From the NCBI RefSeq assembly GCF_025933915.1, contig NZ_JAICZA010000034.1:1-37669 (forward strand): a stretch of 37,669 nucleotides of DNA, in the 5' to 3' direction. Below, piece after piece: positions 25,801 through 32,672 of the stretch; the stretch's first letter is position 1; each line of letters begins with the position of its first letter. Under the pieces are notes generated by a model that saw only the letters and a program-made list of their open reading frames with translations, ran no database searches and had not been told where the DNA came from. This DNA comes from Mycobacterium sp. (GTDB lineage: Bacteria > Actinomycetota > Actinomycetes > Mycobacteriales > Mycobacteriaceae). The position numbers were made by a program, and so were the translations under genes.

Positions 25801-26448
25801 GATATCGGGGGTGACCATGAATACGCCCATCAGCTTGGGGTCCAGCCCGGACACCAGCGTCAACAGCCGACAGATGTCCAGCGCCATCGATGCGCCCGCG
25901 CCGCCGGCCATCGACGAGACCACCAGCACCAGTGGCGGCTCGTTGGGGTCGAAGTGACCCATGCCGGGCACATCCAGCTGCGCCATCTCAGACATCGCTT
26001 CGACCCGGAACAGCTGATCCCAGGCGGTCTGCAGGCGCTGACGGATTTCGCCCGCCTTGCTCAGCGTGATCATCCGGCCGATGGCGCGATACTGGCCGGC
26101 GCCCGCCGAGATGGGGTTGGTGACTTCGTCGGGCTGCCGCGGCGCCCAGGTAGCGATGGTGTCCAGCGCGGACTCCGATGCCATCCGCTGCGACAACGCG
26201 CTGTCGAGGATCGCGTAACTGCTACCCTGCGGTCCGGCACCGATGTAGGTTCCGCCCTGCGCGACGACATTGCCCAGGCCGTCCGGCCCGGTCTCGGCCC
26301 CACTCGGAACATCGATGTGGACGAACTGCCATCCCATCGGCAGCGAATACACGCCTGCGGCAAGCAGTTCCGACCGGAGCTGGTCCATCATGTAAGCGAG
26401 CGTCGCACCGCCGGAACCACCACATCCCACTACCAAAAAACGCCTCAT
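22873..26448 (-). CDS. Tubulin/FtsZ-superfamily protein (Tubulin_2-like), 1191 aa
   Basis: The N-terminal region has the tubulin/FtsZ pattern. Strand-loop FLVVGCGGSGGATLAYM (4-20) binds nucleotide; HIDVPSG follows strand 2; QGGTYIGAGPQGS is at 64-76. SMAGGAGASMAL (179-190), after strand PLVLVV, corresponds to the GGGTGSG signature loop. MGVFMVTPD and RIGVRANALALLGEV (225-239) match the next strand and the Asn-bearing helix. This fits the 'tubulin like' family Tubulin_2 found mainly in actinobacteria. Unlike FtsZ (about 400 aa) it carries roughly 800 further residues, largely helical, without membrane helices. The start is ATG 26448 with AGGAGGAG close upstream, overlapping the vWA gene stop (ATGA). 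GTP binding and polymerisation are inferred from the superfamily and not proven for this branch. Confidence 0.8.
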   Translation of the reverse strand: MRRFLVVGCGGSGGATLAYMMDQLRSELLAAGVYSLPMGWQFVHIDVPSGAETGPDGLGNVVAQGGTYIGAGPQGSSYAILDSALSQRMASESALDTIATWAPRQPDEVTNPISAGAGQYRAIGRMITLSKAGEIRQRLQTAWDQLFRVEAMSEMAQLDVPGMGHFDPNEPPLVLVVSSMAGGAGASMALDICRLLTLVSGLDPKLMGVFMVTPDIFDSLPESARIGVRANALALLGEVVASQLGSAREHDVRILRALGQQHGEGEAIPFARVFPVGRYVGAERTLFGDGSQNAVYRGLGRGLAGLMMSGIASDQFVSYDLGNTSSPAGDRDLLGWGNQVWDPLPWGTYGFSSLSMGRDRYAEYAAQRLARSCVDKLLSGHLQPGNPASGTEQLDSLIDSQWAAICDRVGLPATSGDEKNRMRLLGGWMTNTAFPSRGVTATTGALIDHQLRGYLPNPEGMTAEQWVPIFRQAIANRRASLSQAITDAAYRMAFGWHCEFVDRIDALVAYAIANFSLPYARGVVDNLRRYIDDELATSMCDLGSMGPKDVVALASNVEATIAALRGSISNAEQLLHTALEGFQGNIRRALYASASAKLADVLKVVGGELLASLSTAIGEAQVVLEHAESEPPADVGLARLATDQYAAWPADADELAPGRFAEANNEVLLINSTAFKARYELDLPQALVTGQAAPPFAVAVTESTARVIVGEWQTTGGIAAPGGLLERTANWVTRAFGTHPETKASLVPSLARYDVHTRPAELLERARLYVGRPGEAFHEFCKLSLRDYVQGVGAAESELAMRRNDIVAKFSEALSLARPLASVNDQALQAVHPGRQLVYRYKFSDVPFLGQSVAHELGKVLRSNPRIDQASKDNFQRSLSDEDSMTRVDIFGSYPNYSPLAFDSVLGPAAQQWSSTAGPGRSAFWRFRRTRPLQASLPMTDAERRAMTAGWLLGQVTGRVRLPVSPYTEPVRIYDDDNQRWIPFPNPLLTPPSQFTASYDWLPAVLESILLAIAQCHEPPVMRSLRPYRVLRELFDANSQDPASGIVQPAATERLVDFLLGENSTQHELSRIPELLAARTARERADTAIEWLKTVRQLAAEYLPEGSDGMTALGRYSVIATRTKAGKTPIFRDLAPDVLWATETLIQMIQEARDRVETQTRDQPVAQSNSVSSDRTAVDTESILVPSTGTF

Positions 26449-29126
26449 CGGGCTCCTCCTCCAAAGGGTTTGAACGGACTGTGGTCGAGTTGCGCATCCT
26501 CGAACGGGTCGTCACCCGCCTCCCCCGCGGGGGCCACACCGAAGGGTGTTGGCAGTTGCGGGCCACCGTCGACCGGGTGCGCCAGGTCGGCCTCCACCGC
26601 GCGGCGGCGCAACATGGTCAACGTCTCAGGCAGCCGGCGATCGATGTCCTCGTACAGTTCGCGCCGCTGTGCGACATCGGATTGGCCGGGGACCATCAGC
26701 AACACTTCTGCTTTGTTGGGTGCGCCGCGCAGATCATGCAGCACGACCCAGGTGCCGTGGACGGTTATCGGCAGCACCGCCTGCAGGCCGCTCGCATCGG
26801 TGGACGGTATCTCCGATCCGGCGCTGACATACCCGGCAGCGTTGACCTTCACGTGTCCGACACCGAACGGGCTGCGGCCGGTGACCGCGGATAGTTCGAC
26901 GCCCTCCACCGTCAGAGTGCGCGCGCCGCCGGCCAGGCCCGGCACCGGGTTGACCAGGTCGGTGTCGGCCATCTCGAATGGGGCCCCGTCACGCAAAACG
27001 ACGGCGGCGTCGACCTCGACGGGGATGCGCTGGGCCAACATGGGCACACCGGGGATCCGGCTGACGTACCACTTGGCTGCGTACAGCAGGATAAGCGGAA
27101 CGCCCGGCCCGAGCAGCAGCGCCGCAAGCAGCACCAGCACGAAATTGGTGGTGCTCAACGCTTTCACCATGGACGCCGTGAACGCGACGTCGATGGTCTG
27201 TGCCTGGCTCGGATTGTCTTTGGAGGCAATGTGAATCGGCACGGTGCCGTTGAGTCCGCCATGCCCCTCGTGGTCGGTGTGCAATGTGACGGGCAGGCCG
27301 GCTTTCTGTCCTTCGTCGAGATTGAGGCAGTTGCCGGGCCCGGTCGCCGTCGATGTCACGTCGACCGTGGCGATACCGTCGGGGGCGGTCCGGACAGTGG
27401 GCCGTTCGCCGTTCGCGATCCACACGCAACCAGGGCCGGTCATCTGCAACTGCGTTGTCGCCTGCTCGGTCCCTTGCACGGTGCCGAAGTCGATACGCTC
27501 ACCCGGGGCCGGCAACCCGAGCCTCGGCAGAATTTGGATGGGCTTGTCCACCCGCTGGGGTGAAAGCTGGGTGCCCGGCGCATTGGGCGCCGGTGCGGTG
27601 GTGATGACCAACGACATCCGCACACTGCCCGCACCCGGTTTGACATTGGTCAGGTCGATGTCGAGTGGTTTGCCAATTTCGTTCTTGGACATCGTGTCCA
27701 GCACCTTGATCGGTGCGGCACCGTCGACCGCCAGCACCGCTGACATCGCCGCCTCGCCGGCGAGGCCGTTCGGGTCGATCGGCTTGCCCTGCTCGTCGAC
27801 CAGGCCGAACGTCACGCCCCGCATTACTTGCCCGGCGCGCCACGGAGAGTTCGGATTCTGGTTGACGGTGGGGTAGATGTCGGTGGTGATATGGATGGCT
27901 ACCCGCGATACCGCGTCGGGATGCTGCCCGGTGGTGTCGACGTACACAATCGCCCACTGGCCCGGCCATTTCGAGCTGTTCTCACCGCGGATCGAGATCG
28001 TCTGCGCGGACTCCGACTGCCACTGGTAGCTCACCGCGATGCCCTCGATGGAGGCATCGACTTGATGCCCGCCGTTGGGTAGCTGCAGCTGCTGGCCGGA
28101 CGGTGAAATCAGATACGGGACAATGCCAGGCATGCCGCCCGACCCCAGAATGTTGACCGATTTCACCGAGCGATCCACCACGAAATTGTGCCGTGCTTCC
28201 TGGCAGACGCTTTCGTGACAGACCGGCTTGCTGTCAACGACACGCGGAGTGGGATTGAGCGCATCGAAAGCGAGCAGCATCTGATCGATGTTGGAAACCT
28301 GGTAGAACGCACCGGGTTTGGGATCCATGATCCCGCCGCACTTGGTACCATCGGGCCCGGCTCCGGTGGCAATCGCCGACATCACATCGAAGTCCCGGCT
28401 GGCCGCTTTGTCTCCGAGGCCGACGCCGAGCATGACGATGTGTGCGGACCGGAGCTGATCGGCCAGCCCGCCCGATCGACAGATGGAATCTGTTGCCCGG
28501 CGGATCATTTCGGTGATGCCGGACTGGCTGCCGAGATCGACGTCCGGGGCGTATGGACGGCTGCCGGCTCGCTGGGAGAAATCGATCTTGCCGTCAGAGA
28601 ACCATGCGATCGCCTGGCAGCGGTTGGGATTGCCCTGCGCGCGGTCGGTCAACGACTGCCGGGCCCCATCGAGGGCTAGCCAGTAATCGGTATCCGCGCC
28701 GCTGTTTTGTCCGGCCAGACTCTGTAGCCGACTGTTGACCGAGTCCACCGACGCGCCGGTCAATGGAGTCCAGTCTTGCCGGAGGCTGTAGCCTTCGGCA
28801 AAGCCCGCAATCGCCACATCGAGCTTGGCGCTCGTGCGATCCGCGTAGCCACCAAGGGTTTTCACCAAATACTTCGCGGCCTCGACCCGCGCCGCCTGCG
28901 GGTCGCTGCTCTGGAGACTGCCCGACTCGTCGACCAGGATGAGCAGATCGCCCGCTTTCTGCGAAGCCAGGCAACCCCCGTAGCGGTTGACGGCGACGCT
29001 ATCGGGATCCTCCGGGGCTGCACCAGCAGTCGCACCGAACCACCCGGGCGCCGACAAGGCCAGCGCCAACGCTCCCACCGCAGCCACCCGCAGCGAGCAA
29101 GGGTATCCGAGCAGTCGTGGACGCAT
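26445..29126 (-). CDS. Secreted/anchored vWA-domain membrane protein
   Basis: The 893-aa protein begins with a signal peptide (hydrophobic core about 13-30, probable cleavage after ATAGA near residue 36). A vWA domain follows at about 58-290 with an intact MIDAS D66-E-S68-G-S70. Next come beta-rich extracytoplasmic domains (about 310-650). One membrane helix at about 660-682 (NFVLVLLAALLLGPGVPLILL) is followed by a cytoplasmic C-terminal region of about 206 residues that looks like a beta domain with an acidic/Pro tail ending DDPFEDAQLDHSPFKPFGGG. Several Cys pairs outside suggest disulfides. The topology would let an external ligand-binding domain signal to the tubulin-like protein encoded by the overlapping next gene. 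The start is ATG 29126, with GGAG 9 nt upstream. Confidence 0.82.
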   Translation of the reverse strand: MRPRLLGYPCSLRVAAVGALALALSAPGWFGATAGAAPEDPDSVAVNRYGGCLASQKAGDLLILVDESGSLQSSDPQAARVEAAKYLVKTLGGYADRTSAKLDVAIAGFAEGYSLRQDWTPLTGASVDSVNSRLQSLAGQNSGADTDYWLALDGARQSLTDRAQGNPNRCQAIAWFSDGKIDFSQRAGSRPYAPDVDLGSQSGITEMIRRATDSICRSGGLADQLRSAHIVMLGVGLGDKAASRDFDVMSAIATGAGPDGTKCGGIMDPKPGAFYQVSNIDQMLLAFDALNPTPRVVDSKPVCHESVCQEARHNFVVDRSVKSVNILGSGGMPGIVPYLISPSGQQLQLPNGGHQVDASIEGIAVSYQWQSESAQTISIRGENSSKWPGQWAIVYVDTTGQHPDAVSRVAIHITTDIYPTVNQNPNSPWRAGQVMRGVTFGLVDEQGKPIDPNGLAGEAAMSAVLAVDGAAPIKVLDTMSKNEIGKPLDIDLTNVKPGAGSVRMSLVITTAPAPNAPGTQLSPQRVDKPIQILPRLGLPAPGERIDFGTVQGTEQATTQLQMTGPGCVWIANGERPTVRTAPDGIATVDVTSTATGPGNCLNLDEGQKAGLPVTLHTDHEGHGGLNGTVPIHIASKDNPSQAQTIDVAFTASMVKALSTTNFVLVLLAALLLGPGVPLILLYAAKWYVSRIPGVPMLAQRIPVEVDAAVVLRDGAPFEMADTDLVNPVPGLAGGARTLTVEGVELSAVTGRSPFGVGHVKVNAAGYVSAGSEIPSTDASGLQAVLPITVHGTWVVLHDLRGAPNKAEVLLMVPGQSDVAQRRELYEDIDRRLPETLTMLRRRAVEADLAHPVDGGPQLPTPFGVAPAGEAGDDPFEDAQLDHSPFKPFGGGAR

Positions 29127-29138
29127 GGGTATCGGCTC

Positions 29139-29645
29139 CTACCACCGGCCAGCCCAAAGGGCGATCTGCCAAGCACCGACGCCGATTCCAACTGCGCAAG
29201 GGGCCACCACCACCCAATAGACGGCACTCAGCCAGGTCGGAGCGGAGTACACCGAACTAACCCGACGCCGGGTGTCGAGATGGGTGAACCAGGCCAGTGT
29301 CCCGATGGCGACTGGACCGGCCAGCAGCCAACCGGCGAACGCCGGCGCGGCCGAAGCCGTGTACACCGCGACGACGCCTAGCGTAATGCCGACCGCGGCG
29401 AAGGCGAGCGCGACGGCGACCAACGCCAGCGGCGGCCGAGTGACCGCGAGCGGGGCGGCCGTCTGCCCCGCGGAGGCGCCGAAGGGTTTGTCCGCCGTCT
29501 GTAGTGGCAGCGATGGCTCGGCGGCGAACGGATCGAAACCGCCCGCGGTGTTGTAGGGCCTAGGCCGCGCGTCCGCGGGGTGTGCACCCGCAGCGGCACG
29601 ACCGCCGAAATCGCTGAAGTCGAAGGGATCGCTGCCAGAAGTCAT
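29139..29645 (-). CDS. Three-helix membrane protein with N-terminal DPF motifs
   Basis: The 168-aa protein has a disordered, Pro/Ala-rich N-terminal tail (1-70) and three predicted membrane helices at about 73-97, 102-122 and 137-160, with a basic THLDTRRR loop between helices 2 and 3 that should face the cytoplasm. This topology puts the N-terminus outside; an even number of crossings would reverse that, so orientation is uncertain. The tail starts MTSGSDPFDFSDFGG and repeats FDPFA at 37-41. The start is placed at ATG 29645, which forms ATGA with the stop of a preceding small ORF; a longer reading from 29702 is possible but lacks a good ribosome site. It ends 12 bp before the secreted vWA gene. 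No family name can be given. Confidence 0.65.
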   Translation of the reverse strand: MTSGSDPFDFSDFGGRAAAGAHPADARPRPYNTAGGFDPFAAEPSLPLQTADKPFGASAGQTAAPLAVTRPPLALVAVALAFAAVGITLGVVAVYTASAAPAFAGWLLAGPVAIGTLAWFTHLDTRRRVSSVYSAPTWLSAVYWVVVAPCAVGIGVGAWQIALWAGRW

Positions 29646-29770
29646 TTCAGTTGTCCCGCCTGCCCCAGGTCCTGTAGGTCGGCGCTCTCCGCGCTGTGGC
29701 ATCGCGTATCGGTCGCCTCAGCCGCGGCCGGCGCTGCCGCCGGCATTGCGAAAAGCCCTGTTGTGTACAT
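29642..29770 (-). CDS. Possible 42-aa small protein inside the operon
   Basis: ATG at 29770 opens a 42-codon frame (MYTTGLFAMPAAAPAAAEAT...GQLK) that begins 4 nt after the stop of the DUF4190-like gene and ends in an ATGA overlap with the next gene. This fills an otherwise odd gap of 129 bp in a tightly packed operon. The N-terminus is mildly hydrophobic and Ala-rich, the rest polar, with one Cys. No clear SD sequence is visible. It could encode a real small protein, serve only to couple translation, or be chance. Length and placement are seen; coding status is unproven. Confidence 0.4.
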   Translation of the reverse strand: MYTTGLFAMPAAAPAAAEATDTRCHSAESADLQDLGQAGQLK

Positions 29771-29774
29771 GAAT

Positions 29775-30539
29775 TCAGTACCGGTTCAGACAGACAGAGA
29801 ATGAGCGATCGGGAGGCGACGCGACATAGGTGGAGTTGCACTCCGCATCGGCGGGCGCGCGCGCCACGACCGTGTAAACACCTGGACGGTGCTGGCACGG
29901 CACTTCGTACAGATCCAGCGCGTCATCACGCGTTCCATCGCCGGCCTCGTCGCGCTTTTCGATCTCGACGCACTGTCCGACCATCGCGCGGCCCAGATCG
30001 ATCTTGATATGCGGACGTATCGGCGCGGGCGCGATCGAAGTGACCACGCTGGGAAGCGGATTCGCCTCGGGTACTGACGACCGCATAGCTGCGGCACCGT
30101 TCGATCCGCGATCGCCGACAGCAACCAGCCACACCAGGAGAACCAACAACACGACGCAGAGCAGATAGCCGATGACCAATCCGCAAACGGCCGCCAGCCA
30201 CCCGCGTTGCCCGGTGCGCTTGATCTGCGGCAGCGCCAAATGCCCGACTGCGACACCAGCGGGCGGAACCAGGATGCCGAAAACCAGCGCCAAGACCGCA
30301 TAGGTGTTCAACGGTGGCGGCGGTGCGGGCTGCTGCGGCCACGCCGAGGTGCCGGAGAAGTAATCGCCTCGTGCGAAGCTTGATTGAACATCACTCCGCG
30401 GTCCGAATAATGGTGGTCCTGAAACGCGTGAAGTCGACATACCGTAGCCGGTAAGCGTATCTGCGTAGGGAGCGGTGAAATCTAGAGACCCGGGCGCATC
30501 GCTTGATGCTGCGTGGAAGGGATCGCGATCGGGAGGCAC
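29775..30539 (-). CDS. DUF4190-like membrane protein with C-terminal four-Cys domain (first gene of the cluster operon)
   Basis: The 254-aa protein has a Pro/Ser-rich N-terminal tail starting MPPDRDPFHA, then a DUF4190-like membrane unit: hydrophobic segment about 79-103, the basic PQIKRTGQRG loop and helix about 114-141. A linker leads to a C-terminal domain (about 175-254) with Cys190, Cys215, Cys234 and Cys250, suggesting two disulfides and an extracytoplasmic location, as in mycobacterial septum-formation/LppU-like domains. For that, the first segment would have to be a re-entrant hairpin; topology is uncertain. The start is GTG 30539, without SD but with TAAAAT exactly 6 nt upstream, which supports leaderless initiation. 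The neighbouring gene at 30738-31427 is a clear paralogue. Confidence 0.75.
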   Translation of the reverse strand: MPPDRDPFHAASSDAPGSLDFTAPYADTLTGYGMSTSRVSGPPLFGPRSDVQSSFARGDYFSGTSAWPQQPAPPPPLNTYAVLALVFGILVPPAGVAVGHLALPQIKRTGQRGWLAAVCGLVIGYLLCVVLLVLLVWLVAVGDRGSNGAAAMRSSVPEANPLPSVVTSIAPAPIRPHIKIDLGRAMVGQCVEIEKRDEAGDGTRDDALDLYEVPCQHRPGVYTVVARAPADAECNSTYVASPPDRSFSVCLNRY

Positions 30540-30551
30540 AATTGAATTTTA
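30540..30551 (-). promoter_or_regulatory. Leaderless promoter of the tubulin/GTPase operon
   Basis: On the minus strand TAAAAT (30551-30546) matches TANNNT, followed by a 6-nt spacer and the GTG start at 30539. It lies in a 198-bp AT-rich stretch that separates the two DUF4190-like genes, so the operon may be driven from here. No clear -35 box was found. Confidence 0.55.
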
Positions 30552-30670
30552 GTTGAATGGCTCTGATATCACACGCATAAATAGTATGAAATTTGTCACC
30601 GTACAGGCCCACAGCCTGGCGATTCGTGTCAAATGTATTATTTATCGCAGCATCGTTCGGGCGCTCTGAT

Positions 30671-30700
30671 GGCGCCGAAAATTCTCTATAAATCGGCGCC
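30671..30700 (-). terminator. Hairpin after the upstream DUF4190-like gene
   Basis: GGCGCCGA (30671-30678) and TCGGCGCC (30693-30700) are perfect 8-bp arms around a 14-nt AT-rich loop, starting 37 bp downstream of the stop of the gene at 30738-31427. It could end that transcript before the operon promoter. There is no U-tract, so an operator or a processing site is also possible. Confidence 0.45.
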
Positions 30701-30737
30701 GTGGGCGTCGGTTGTTTTCCATTGAGTACCGGGCAGC

Positions 30738-31427
30738 TTATTGACTATATTTCACGAAGCAAGCGCATATGGTTTCTTGTTCATTGGCGAGGTATTCTCC
30801 GGAGGGGCAATGCTGGCCATCCGACACAATTTGGCGCACCATGAAAATCCCATCGCCAACCACACAATGCGTCCGGTAAATGTAGACTTTGTCAGCGCGC
30901 CTTGTCGGAACGGGTTCGTTTTTTTGGATTTCGACGCAGTCCCCCACCCGCAGGTCCGCAACGCTGACCCTGAGCCTGCCTTGCGCGGGCGGGGTGATCA
31001 CGGTCGATCGCACGCTGGGGGTAGCGCTGGGCGTCAGGGTGTCGGTTGTCGAAGCCGCATCGGTCTGGCGGCCGGCGCCGAGCAATAGCCACACCAGCAG
31101 GGTCACCACCGCCAGCACAATCAAGACGTACGAGAACGTCAGACCCAGAATCGCACGCCTACGCCCCGGCTGCGGCCGATGCTTGATCTGCGACAGCGCA
31201 AGGTGACCCAGCACGGCGCCCGCGGGCGCCAACACGAATGCGAAGACGACCGACAACGTCGCAAGAGTGTTGGCTTCGCCGCTCGGTGGTGGCGCTGCGA
31301 AGTGTCGATGACCTTCCGGCGGCGGGAATGATTGTGCAGCCGCATATTCCGCCGATGCCAGCGTCATGTCGAAAGGGTCGGCGTCCCCAGGAATTCCTGC
31401 ATTCGCACCTTGTCCGAGGAAACTCAC
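30738..31427 (-). CDS. DUF4190-like membrane protein, paralogue with four-Cys C-terminal domain
   Basis: This 229-aa protein is a diverged copy of the neighbour at 29775-30539. The N-terminal tail has DADPFDMT (15-22). The membrane unit spans about 55-78 and 91-117 with SQIKHRPQPGRRR between. The C-terminal domain matches the paralogue in VGDCVEIQK, Y-x-x-x-C, D-x-x-x-C and a final C-x-x-x-Y, with Cys164, 188, 207 and 221 or 223. I place the start at GTG 31427 because GGAGG lies 5 nt before it; the ATG at 31439 lies upstream of that ribosome site. A separate 168-bp leader and a hairpin behind it suggest its own transcript. It probably belongs to the same system. Function is unknown. Confidence 0.7.
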   Translation of the reverse strand: MSFLGQGANAGIPGDADPFDMTLASAEYAAAQSFPPPEGHRHFAAPPPSGEANTLATLSVVFAFVLAPAGAVLGHLALSQIKHRPQPGRRRAILGLTFSYVLIVLAVVTLLVWLLLGAGRQTDAASTTDTLTPSATPSVRSTVITPPAQGRLRVSVADLRVGDCVEIQKNEPVPTRRADKVYIYRTHCVVGDGIFMVRQIVSDGQHCPSGEYLANEQETICACFVKYSQ

Positions 31428-31608
31428 GAAGGCCTCCATGGGTTTTCAAAACAGTCCGGTTTTACTTCGCCCACGGTCCGGCACACCGTACGATACGTCG
31501 CGGATACTGGGTGGATACTGAAATCGCTTCGCCCATCAGGCAACCGGAGTAGTCGCGCCCCACACGCAACAGGGCGCTTGCCACGGTGACCGCGACTGGC
31601 CCTCGCGA

Positions 31609-32670
31609 TCATCGGAGGCATCGGCGTTGCATCGTTAGTCGCGGGGCATCCACAAAACCCACAAAACCGACGCCGCCGTGCCCTGTGTCGATCTCGAGAT
31701 CCTCAAGCGGATGAGGCTCGGTGAAAGTCCCGAATTTTTCGCGGAATGCCTGCACGCTGTAGCCCACCACGGTGGCGTCGGTGCGGGCGCGCACCGTGGC
31801 CAGGCGCGGCATCCGCAACCATGGTCCGATCTCGCCGCAGTAGTCGCCGGGGTGGACGGACTTGAGCAGTTCTTCTCCCCCGTCCGCGAGTTCGCGAACG
31901 ACTTCTAGTTCGCCGTCAGAGACGACGTAGATCAACTCGCCGGCGCTGCCCTGTTCAGACAGCACGGCGCCGCGTGTGAGATGGACGGTTTCGGGCTCGC
32001 GATCAGCGGAGGCGAGAGGCGGCGCAAGCTCGATCACGTGGTCGGCAAGCGGCAGGATCCGAGTGTCGTGGGTCGCGACCACGACGATGCGCTCGCCCGT
32101 CGCCAACTCGCGTAACAACCGCAGCACTTCTTCCACCCGGGCAAAGTCCAGGTGCGCCGTAGGTTCGTCGGCGAGGATCAGCGGCGGGTCCAACGCGAGC
32201 GCGCGGGCAACCGTCACCCGTTGCTGCTCACCGCCGCTGAGATCGCCCGGCCGGTGTGTCATGCGCTCCTGGAGCCCGACTTGGGTCAGCAACTCGCGGG
32301 CGCGGGCGCGCGCCAACCGCCGCGGCCACTTCGCCGCCCACATCGGCACCATCACGTTCTCCAGTGCGGTCAGGCTTGCCACCAGATTGAATGCCTGAAA
32401 GACCAGGCCGACGGTGTGGCGGCGGTAAGCGGTCAGCCCGCGCCGATCTATCGCCGTGACCTCGACATCGCCGAATTGGATCCGACCATCAGTAGGGCTG
32501 AGGATGCCGCCCAGGCACGACAACAACGTGGTCTTTCCGCACCCGCTGGGGCCCAACACGATCACCAGTGACCCGGCTGCGATCTCTAGATCCAGACCGT
32601 CGATGGGCCTGATCGTCTGTCCGCCACTGGCGTACTCGACCACGAGATCTTTGATGCGCAGATCGCCCAC
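31609..32670 (-). CDS. ABC transporter ATPase with C-terminal cyclic-nucleotide-binding domain
   Basis: The 353-aa protein joins a MacB/LolD-type ATPase to a cNMP-binding domain. Walker A is GPSGCGKTT (40-48), the signature LSGGEQQ (144-150), Walker B LILADEP (164-170), and the H-loop lies in VATHDTR. From about 245 a cNMP fold follows, with VLSEQGSAGELIYVVSDGELEVV and a phosphate-binding cassette GEIGPWLRMPRLATVRA that keeps the Glu and Arg used to hold cAMP. I recall Rv0073 and Rv2564 of M. tuberculosis as having this architecture (about 330 aa, often labelled glutamine transport without proof). The GTG start at 32670 lies 2 bp after the permease stop; a longer reading through 33009 overlaps the permease and is rejected. 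The C-terminus carries an odd HGGVGFVGFV stretch. Confidence 0.88.
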   Translation of the reverse strand: MGDLRIKDLVVEYASGGQTIRPIDGLDLEIAAGSLVIVLGPSGCGKTTLLSCLGGILSPTDGRIQFGDVEVTAIDRRGLTAYRRHTVGLVFQAFNLVASLTALENVMVPMWAAKWPRRLARARARELLTQVGLQERMTHRPGDLSGGEQQRVTVARALALDPPLILADEPTAHLDFARVEEVLRLLRELATGERIVVVATHDTRILPLADHVIELAPPLASADREPETVHLTRGAVLSEQGSAGELIYVVSDGELEVVRELADGGEELLKSVHPGDYCGEIGPWLRMPRLATVRARTDATVVGYSVQAFREKFGTFTEPHPLEDLEIDTGHGGVGFVGFVDAPRLTMQRRCLR

Positions 32671-32672
32671 GA

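Noticed and set aside
15082..31427. Type VII secretion or classic phage-defence island
   Set aside because: No WXG100/EccC-type genes, nucleases, toxins, integrases or tRNA-flanked attachment sites were found; vWA and tubulin-like genes alone do not show defence.
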